Positions 58,680 through 64,000 of a DNA stretch of 64,000 bases are shown here, in pieces (positions within the stretch are counted from its first letter, which is position 1; the number at the start of each line of letters is the position of its first letter). This DNA is from JAAEUB01 sp964550345 (GTDB taxonomy: Bacteria; Pseudomonadota; Alphaproteobacteria; Rhodobacterales; Rhodobacteraceae), in the NCBI GenBank assembly GCA_964550345.1, contig CAZJYZ010000007.1, positions 23,300 through 87,299 of the forward strand, in the 5' to 3' direction. The notes beneath the pieces were generated by a model. It saw nothing but the letters and a program-made list of their open reading frames with translations. It made no database searches and was not told the DNA's origin. Made by a program: the position numbers and the translations under genes.

Positions 58680-59924
58680 TCAGCCCTTGGTTGCTGCCTC
58701 GTACCAGGCAACAATAACGGCCCGATCCTCCGGTTCAATATAGGATTGCGAGGGTGGTGGCATGGCGTTTGTCAGGCCAGCCTGCACATAAATCTGGCGC
58801 GCCTGGCGGGCAATATCCCCAGAGTTTTCGAGGATGATCCCCTTGGGCGCATGCGAAATTCCACGCAGGCCATCTCCTTCCCAGAAAACCTCGGCCGCAT
58901 GACACATGGAGCAATTTCCCATCACGATATCCTGCACATCCTCAAAGCCCTCGGCAGCAGCAAATCTTTGCGCCGCCGGACCCAGAGCGGCCTCTTCCTC
59001 GCCCCGATTGTGGAACATCGCAGCGGTAGATAACCACATGATCAGTAGAAAAAGGCCGACCGTCACGGCCCATGTCCAGTTCGGCGTACCCTTGCGCGCA
59101 TGTTTGGTGTTGAAGTAATGGCGGATCGACACCCCCATCAGAAACACCAATGCGGCGATAAGCCAGTTCATCGAAGATGCGAAAGCCAGCGGGTAATGGT
59201 TTGACAACATGAGGAAAATTACCGGTAGCGTCAGGTAGTTATTATGGGTTGAGCGCTGCTTGGCGATCTTGCCGTATTTGGCGTCGGGCGTGTTTCCCGC
59301 TTTGAGGTCTTTTACCACAATTTTTTGGTTTGGAATAATGGTGATGAAGACGTTTCCGGTCATGATCGTGGCAGTGAATGCCCCCAGATGCAGCAATGCC
59401 GCGCGCCCGGTAAAGACCTGCGTATATCCCCAGGCCATCACCACCAGAACCCCGAAAAGGAAAATCATCAGACGGGTGTTATTATCGCCAAAGCGGCTTT
59501 TGCAAATCATGTCATAGGCCAGCCAGCCAAAGCCCAGCGACCCCAGCGAAATCAGCACTCCCTGCCAGACCGGTATGTCCAGCACATTTGGGTCGATCAG
59601 ATAAAGCTCACCCCCGAGGTAATAAACGAGGATCAGCATGGCAAAGCCACTCAGCCACGTGGTGTAGCTTTCCCATTTGAACCAGATCAGGTCCTCGGGC
59701 ATGCGTTCCGGTGCCACCATATATTTCTGGATGTGATAAAATCCACCGCCATGCACCTGCCATTCTTCGCCACTGACCCCCTGACGGCGATCATTCGACG
59801 GGCGCAACCCAAGATCCAGCGCGATAAAATAGAACGACGAGCCAATCCAGGCAATCGCAGTGATGGCGTGCAGCCAACGCACAGCAAATTCCAGCCATTC
59901 CATCAAAAATGCATAATCCAACAT
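58680..59924 (-). CDS. puuD: Urate hydroxylase PuuD (membrane protein with C-terminal cytochrome c domain)
   Basis: Oxidises urate to 5-hydroxyisourate in the purine breakdown route. 414 residues: an N-terminal DUF989-type membrane domain with about nine hydrophobic helices (LHAITAIAWIGSSFYFIALD begins it) and a periplasmic cytochrome c domain near the C-terminus with heme motif CSMCH (GNCSMCHAAEVFWEG) and the distal methionine in NAMPPPS. GGGGAGCG precedes the ATG. Divergent from a LysR regulator over 108 bases. Confidence 0.94.
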   Translation of the reverse strand: MLDYAFLMEWLEFAVRWLHAITAIAWIGSSFYFIALDLGLRPSNDRRQGVSGEEWQVHGGGFYHIQKYMVAPERMPEDLIWFKWESYTTWLSGFAMLILVYYLGGELYLIDPNVLDIPVWQGVLISLGSLGFGWLAYDMICKSRFGDNNTRLMIFLFGVLVVMAWGYTQVFTGRAALLHLGAFTATIMTGNVFITIIPNQKIVVKDLKAGNTPDAKYGKIAKQRSTHNNYLTLPVIFLMLSNHYPLAFASSMNWLIAALVFLMGVSIRHYFNTKHARKGTPNWTWAVTVGLFLLIMWLSTAAMFHNRGEEEAALGPAAQRFAAAEGFEDVQDIVMGNCSMCHAAEVFWEGDGLRGISHAPKGIILENSGDIARQARQIYVQAGLTNAMPPPSQSYIEPEDRAVIVAWYEAATKG

Positions 59925-60032
59925 ATTCGCTCCCCTTTTCTGGACAGCCTATAGTAAAAATGACTTTTTTGTGTATCCTGATAATCGCACAGGACTTTCA
60001 AGAAATCTCGTAAAGTTACCCCAAAGGATCAC

Positions 60033-60941
60033 ATGGCATACATCAACAATATAAAAATGTTTGTGCGGGTTTTTGAATTGGGCTCCATGTCTGCTGCGGC
60101 GCGCCATCAAAGGTGTTCGCCAGCGCTGGCATCTTCACGGATTGCCGATCTGGAAAGTCATCTGGGCGTACGCCTGTTCAACCGGACGACCCGCGCCCTG
60201 CAAGCGACTGAAAACGGGCGGATTTTTTACGAGGGCGCCTGCCGCATACTGGATGCTGTAGCCGCCGCCGAGGCGGAGATTTCCGAGGCTGTTGCCAACC
60301 CGCGTGGCACGTTATTTGTTGGCGCAGGTCTGGGGATCGGACGCCGTTTCATTGCGCCAGCGTTGCCTGAATTTAAGGCGCTTTATCCCAATATCGACAT
60401 TCGCCTGCGCCTGTCAGACCGGGCCATTGATGTCGTTACAGAAGGTCTGGACATCGTTTTTCACCTTGGTCTGGCCGAAGACAGCAACCTGAAAATTCGC
60501 GTCATTGCCGATTGCCCCCGCCTGTTATGCGCCGCCCCATCTTATGTTGAAAAGCATGGAAACCCTGTCGATGGTGGTGCTTTACTGGAACAGGGGCACG
60601 CCTGCCTGACATTGCGTTTTCCCGGATCAAAAGAATTCCAGTGGACGCTGGAAACTGCTGGCGGCCCGCACCGTTACTCGGTCGGCGGACCGTACGAATC
60701 AGATGACGGTGATGTCCTAACATCCTGGGCACTGGAAGGGCATGGCATTGTTTTAAAACCTGTTTTTGAGGTCGTAGATCACCTGAAATCGGGTCAGCTG
60801 GTGCCAGTCTGCAAGGCTACCCCACCAACAGCCACCCAATTGTCCTGCCTGACACCGCATCGAAAAATGAAGGACACTAAAATCGGTTTGTTTACCGAAT
60901 TCATGGTCCCACGCATAAAGGCTGCGCTAACGCCATTGTGA
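60033..60941 (+). CDS. LysR-family transcriptional regulator, divergent from puuD
   Basis: 302 residues. The winged helix (about 4-62; FVRVFELGSMSAAARHQRCS and ASSRIADLESHLGVRLF) precedes the ligand domain (ANPRGTLFVGAGLGIGRR). This pattern is the CrgA/AaeR-type LysR branch. AAAGGATCAC lies before the ATG. The divergent placement suggests that it controls puuD and pta. The ligand is unknown; a purine is a guess. Confidence 0.9.
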   Translation: MAYINNIKMFVRVFELGSMSAAARHQRCSPALASSRIADLESHLGVRLFNRTTRALQATENGRIFYEGACRILDAVAAAEAEISEAVANPRGTLFVGAGLGIGRRFIAPALPEFKALYPNIDIRLRLSDRAIDVVTEGLDIVFHLGLAEDSNLKIRVIADCPRLLCAAPSYVEKHGNPVDGGALLEQGHACLTLRFPGSKEFQWTLETAGGPHRYSVGGPYESDDGDVLTSWALEGHGIVLKPVFEVVDHLKSGQLVPVCKATPPTATQLSCLTPHRKMKDTKIGLFTEFMVPRIKAALTPL

Positions 60942-60961
60942 CCCAATCTGCCAGGGAAGGA

Positions 60962-61459
60962 TCAGTAGATATATCTGATCTGATCGGTCCAGTACCTCTC
61001 AACCCGTTTGAGGGCGCCGTTAATATCTTCGATCCCGTCCGGGCTGAGCACTGCGCGGCTTTGCAGCCCGTCTGCGTGGCGTTCAAACAACTCCGCCACC
61101 ATATCGCGTACCTTGCGCCCGCTTTCCGTTAATCGCACCCGTACGGACCGGCGGTCAATTTCGCACCTCTGGTGGTGCATATAGCCCATTTCCACCAGTT
61201 TTTTCAGATTATTACTGACATTCGAGCCTTGATAATATCCACGCGACTTCAGCTCGCCCGCCGTTACCTCGTTATCGCCAATATTGAACAAAAGCAGCGC
61301 CTGGACCGAGTTGATCTCTAACACACCAACCCGTTCGAATTCATCTTTGATGACATCCAGAAGCAGCCGGTGCAGCCGTTCAACAAGGGACAATACGTCC
61401 AGGTATTGGGTAACAAATCCTTGATTGGCATTTTGCCCGATGGGGGAATGCATAGACAT
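60962..61459 (-). CDS. ldtR: MarR-family regulator, LdtR-like
   Basis: 165 residues. The winged helix holds the run VLEINSVQALLLFNIGDNEV, then TAGELKSRGYYQGSNVSNNL and KKLVEMGYMHHQRCEIDRRS; this closely follows the alphaproteobacterial LdtR group as I remember it (LdtR regulates an L,D-transpeptidase gene and osmotic tolerance in Liberibacter). The start is ATG 61459 with GGAGAA upstream; an in-frame ATG 33 bases further up lacks support. Convergent with the LysR gene, 20 bases apart. Symbol assigned from similarity in memory, not search. Confidence 0.82.
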   Translation of the reverse strand: MSMHSPIGQNANQGFVTQYLDVLSLVERLHRLLLDVIKDEFERVGVLEINSVQALLLFNIGDNEVTAGELKSRGYYQGSNVSNNLKKLVEMGYMHHQRCEIDRRSVRVRLTESGRKVRDMVAELFERHADGLQSRAVLSPDGIEDINGALKRVERYWTDQIRYIY

Positions 61460-61568
61460 TAGTTTCTCCGCCGTGAACTTTCCAAAGGACATTCACGGCA
61501 AAAGAAAAACATTCAGTTAAATGCCAAGCGGATAACCGAAAAATTTTAGATATCCTTCAGCCAGGTAT

Positions 61569-61844
61569 TTACCGGGCGGTTTCCAGCCCGACACTTGCGG
61601 ATATCCTGACCATCAGCGCGGTAAACTCCGCCGGCGGTGCCTCCTGCCCGGTTACCCAGCGATAAAGGTCCTGATCGTTCTCATCTAAAAGTGCTTCGAA
61701 CAGGTCCAGCTCATCTTCTGCCATGTCCGGCAAATGGGTCACCGCATAGGGGCCCAGAATAAGGTCCATTTCCTTGGTGCCCCGACGTGCGGCGCGCATA
61801 GCAAGGCGTTTGAGGCGATGCTCGGGCCTTTCCGCCACACTCAC
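61569..61844 (-). CDS. sdhE: FAD assembly factor SdhE
   Basis: 91-residue protein that helps attach FAD covalently to succinate dehydrogenase. It has the family layout EHRLKRLAMRAARRGTKEMDLIL (about residues 7-29) with the R-G-x-x-E core RRGTKEMD, and LFEALLDENDQDLYRWVTG near 55-73. The start is GTG 61844, overlapping the XRE regulator stop as GTGA with AAGGGG upstream; the longer frame would begin in the upstream gene. No sdh genes are in the window. Confidence 0.93.
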   Translation of the reverse strand: MSVAERPEHRLKRLAMRAARRGTKEMDLILGPYAVTHLPDMAEDELDLFEALLDENDQDLYRWVTGQEAPPAEFTALMVRISASVGLETAR

Positions 61845-62245
61845 AGCGCCCCTTCTTTCAATTGCAGACGCAATGTTTTTTCCAGCCGTCCCAGCCTGTC
61901 GGCCGATCGCAGGCATTGCGCCTTAAGGGCGCGAATTTCGGTCAAAGTATTTTCCATATCCGGGCTGATCAGAGGTTCGACATCAGGTGCCGCAACCCCT
62001 TCGCCTTCGCCCGTAAGCAACCAGACCAGAGACACGTTCAGGATACCTGCCATCATCTGCAATTTGTTGGCACGCGGCTCGGAAATATCTTCTTCCCAGG
62101 CAGCGACGGTCTTAAGTTTCACGCCCATGCGTTTTGCCAGCCCTTTGCGTTCCATCCCTGCGGCCTCGCGTGCACCGGCAAGGCGGTCACCAAAGGTCGC
62201 GGTTTCGTCACTGAACCAGTTTTCGCCTGTTATCTCGTCCGTCAT
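61841..62245 (-). CDS. XRE-family (Cro/C1-type) helix-turn-helix regulator (134 aa)
   Basis: An N-terminal helix-turn-helix (about 19-80; FGDRLAGAREAAGMERKGLA and LKTVAAWEEDISEPRANKLQ) is followed by a linker and a C-terminal coiled coil (about 97-130; TLTEIRALKAQCLRSADRLG). AAAGG lies 6 bases before the ATG. It is translationally coupled to sdhE through a GTGA overlap, an arrangement that may be common in Rhodobacterales. Target genes are unknown. Confidence 0.88.
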   Translation of the reverse strand: MTDEITGENWFSDETATFGDRLAGAREAAGMERKGLAKRMGVKLKTVAAWEEDISEPRANKLQMMAGILNVSLVWLLTGEGEGVAAPDVEPLISPDMENTLTEIRALKAQCLRSADRLGRLEKTLRLQLKEGAL

Positions 62246-62330
62246 AATAGCCTTTCCGCAGGTCGTGCTTGATTGGACTTCGTCCCCAAACTAAAACAAC
62301 GCCAATGTAGTTTCAAACCGGAACCCGACT

Positions 62331-63533
62331 ATGAGCCTTCTATCTGCGACGCTGACACGTGTTAAACCATCCCCCACCATTGCCGTTTCCACTCTGGCCG
62401 CCGAATTAAAGGCCGTCGGGCGCGATGTCATCGGGCTGGGGGCCGGAGAGCCTGACTTTGACACGCCTGAAAACATCAAGGCGGCAGGCAAGGCTGCGAT
62501 TGATGCGGGCAAAACCAAATATACCGCCCCCGACGGTATGCCCGAGCTGAAACAGGCCATCGCCGCCAAATTCAAACGCGATAACGGGCTCGAATATACA
62601 CCTGCCCAGATCAGCGTTGGCACTGGCGGTAAGCAGATACTTTACAACGCCCTGATGGCCACCCTGAACCCCGGGGATGAGGTGATTATCCCAGCCCCCT
62701 ACTGGGTCAGCTACCCGGATATGGTGCTGCTGGCCGGGGGGGAGCCAGTGATCGTCGAAGCCGGAATCGAAAGCGGCTTTCGCATGAGCGGCGCGCAGCT
62801 GGAAGCCGCGATCACCCCAAAGACCAAATGGCTGATCTTCAATTCGCCCTCCAACCCGACCGGTGCGGGTTATAGCCGCGATCAGCTCAAAGAACTGACC
62901 GACGTCCTGATGCGCCACCCGCATGTGCTTGTGATGACCGACGACATGTATGAGCATCTGGCTTTCGGCGACTTCAAATTCTGCACCCCGGCCGAGGTTG
63001 AGCCAGGGCTTTACGACCGTACCCTGACCTGCAACGGCGTTTCCAAGGCCTATGCCATGACCGGCTGGCGCATTGGCTATGCGGGCGGGCCTGAAAAGAT
63101 CATTGCGGCCATGCGCAAAATACAGTCGCAAAGCACCTCAAACCCCTGTTCCATCTCGCAATGGGCTGCGGTAGAGGCCCTGAATGGCCCGCAGGATTTC
63201 ATTGCCGAAAACAACAAGACGTTCATACGGCGCCGTGACATGGTAGTGGAAATGCTGAATGCTGCCAAAGGTATCACCTGCCCGATGCCGGACGGGGCAT
63301 TTTATGTCTACCCGTCAATCGCGCAATGTATCGGCAAGACCACACCGGCGGGCACGCACATCGCGGATGACGAGACCTTTGCCAAGGCCCTGCTGGAAGA
63401 AACCGGCGTTGCGGTGGTCTTTGGTGCCGCCTTCGGCCTTTCGCCAAACTTCCGCGTCAGCTACGCTACTTCGGACGAGGCTCTGCGCGAGGCTTGCACC
63501 CGTATTCAGACCTTCTGCGCAGGTTTGACTTAA
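62331..63533 (+). CDS. aspC: Aspartate aminotransferase (class I/II, subgroup 1A)
   Basis: PLP enzyme moving amino groups between aspartate and 2-oxoglutarate, with possible aromatic side activity. The cofactor lysine is in CNGVSKAYAMTGWRIGYAG; the arginine-binding region FNSPSNPTGAGYS and LGAGEPDFDTPENIK at the N-terminus match group 1A. 400 residues. The GGAAC upstream is a weak ribosome site. Divergent from the XRE/sdhE pair. Confidence 0.94.
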   Translation: MSLLSATLTRVKPSPTIAVSTLAAELKAVGRDVIGLGAGEPDFDTPENIKAAGKAAIDAGKTKYTAPDGMPELKQAIAAKFKRDNGLEYTPAQISVGTGGKQILYNALMATLNPGDEVIIPAPYWVSYPDMVLLAGGEPVIVEAGIESGFRMSGAQLEAAITPKTKWLIFNSPSNPTGAGYSRDQLKELTDVLMRHPHVLVMTDDMYEHLAFGDFKFCTPAEVEPGLYDRTLTCNGVSKAYAMTGWRIGYAGGPEKIIAAMRKIQSQSTSNPCSISQWAAVEALNGPQDFIAENNKTFIRRRDMVVEMLNAAKGITCPMPDGAFYVYPSIAQCIGKTTPAGTHIADDETFAKALLEETGVAVVFGAAFGLSPNFRVSYATSDEALREACTRIQTFCAGLT

Positions 63534-63554
63534 GTTGTCAGTTCAGGAGAGTTC

Positions 63555-63980
63555 ATGACCCCCGATCTTCCGGAATACTACTTCCGCACCCGTGAAAACG
63601 GCGCATTCGTCTATCGTATCGACACCGAAAACCGCCAGCGCCGTATCGACATGGACCAGATCGCAGTCGTGAATATCAAAAACGGCGAGATCAAACCGCA
63701 TGGCAACCGGGAGCTGAGCGAGGCGGATATCTCGGCAATTTCACACTGGATGGAAGAACGCCAATTAGTGTTAAGCGAACGCCAGGTTGACGACATCCTG
63801 CGCGCGGTGGACCACCTGAACCATACCGCCCACTGGGCCCAGTCCAAAGCCTCGGAAGACGAGCTCGAGGCGATCACAGATACGCTTTTACTGGCCATGC
63901 ACGACCTGCGCACGGTGCTGGTGCGCAAAAAGGCTGACCGGCTGATGTGTCTGACGTCAGCACTCGTTGGAGAGGAATGA
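63555..63980 (+). CDS. Conserved hypothetical protein (141 aa)
   Basis: A cytoplasmic protein without signal peptide or membrane helix. The N-terminal strand-rich part (YYFRTRENGAFVYRIDTENR, then DMDQIAVVNIKNGEIKPHG) and the helical rest (LSEADISAISHWMEERQLVL and DELEAITDTLLLAMHDLRTV) are distinct. I recall it in many Rhodobacterales genomes, but without known function. CAGGAG precedes the ATG, 21 bases after the aminotransferase, so the two are likely cotranscribed. The last bases of the window (ACGGAGGAT) look like the ribosome site of a further gene. Confidence 0.75.
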   Translation: MTPDLPEYYFRTRENGAFVYRIDTENRQRRIDMDQIAVVNIKNGEIKPHGNRELSEADISAISHWMEERQLVLSERQVDDILRAVDHLNHTAHWAQSKASEDELEAITDTLLLAMHDLRTVLVRKKADRLMCLTSALVGEE

Positions 63981-64000
63981 GGGTTTAGCTAACGGAGGAT

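Noticed and set aside
1..64000. Search for tRNA or rRNA genes, prophage, integrase, transposase and toxin-antitoxin pairs
   Set aside because: Nothing resembling cloverleaf arms with the TTCRA loop, rRNA segments or mobile-element proteins was noticed by eye; a tRNAscan or HMM search could still find weak cases.

Overview
The window looks like chromosomal sequence of a marine alphaproteobacterium of the order Rhodobacterales (Roseobacter group). This rests on gene content and order recalled from that group: sulfoacetaldehyde acetyltransferase (xsc), a valine catabolic operon, the tatABC cluster beside serS, secDF-yajC joined to the cytochrome c maturation genes, urate hydroxylase PuuD, BioY and DUF6314. 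No database search was possible. Most of the window is core metabolism with a high coding density. I saw no rRNA, tRNA, CRISPR array, integrase, transposase or phage module. A run of 10 N at 19770-19779 marks an assembly gap.

Region by region. 1-7.9 kb: the 3' end of a GAPDH gene, small membrane and secreted proteins, a FemAB-like protein, coaD, a CBS protein, a LysR regulator divergent from mmsA, and a YbdK-type ligase. 8.1-12.1 kb: a tightly overlapping valine operon (acyl-CoA dehydrogenase, 3-hydroxyisobutyryl-CoA hydrolase, mmsB) that runs into a Crp/Fnr regulator, followed by a DUF2892 gene with a Crp-like palindrome in front of it. With mmsA this covers the lower valine pathway. 12.2-18.5 kb: a cytochrome P450, an AsnC regulator, ferredoxin-NADP reductase, an Ala/Glu repeat membrane protein, infC (apparently starting with AUA), small membrane and secreted proteins, and an XdhC protein. 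18.8-28.7 kb: three DxD glycosyltransferases, two sulfotransferase-type proteins (one fused to a glycosyltransferase), two FkbM methyltransferases and an unusual hydrolase-like protein. This block flows into the pyrimidine genes, with one FkbM gene wedged between pyrC and pyrE.

28.9-39.4 kb: dnaB, an NTF2-like protein, bioY, DUF6314, purB, a solitary fliG preceded by a structured leader, an LpxL-like acyltransferase, a DUF1223 protein and aconitase. 39.4-46.4 kb: one long minus-strand block reading yajC, secDF (a single fused gene), a TauE/SafE exporter, an Mth938-like protein, then ccmA, ccmB, ccmC, ccmD and ccmG. 46.5-54.8 kb: a lower-GC pentapeptide-repeat membrane protein, serS, a DUF815 ATPase, tatC, tatB and tatA, an FbpC-like ATPase and an MFS transporter. 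54.9-64.0 kb: xsc and ackA convergent with pta, puuD divergent from a LysR regulator, a MarR (LdtR-like) regulator, sdhE translationally joined to an XRE regulator, aspartate aminotransferase and a conserved hypothetical.

The least explained part is the 18.8-28.1 kb glycosyltransferase, sulfotransferase and methyltransferase block. Other points worth checking are oppositely charged tails on TatB and TatC, a set of candidate operators (upstream of the DUF2892 gene, acnA, lrp/fpr and serS), and structured intergenic elements between purB and fliG and downstream of acnA.
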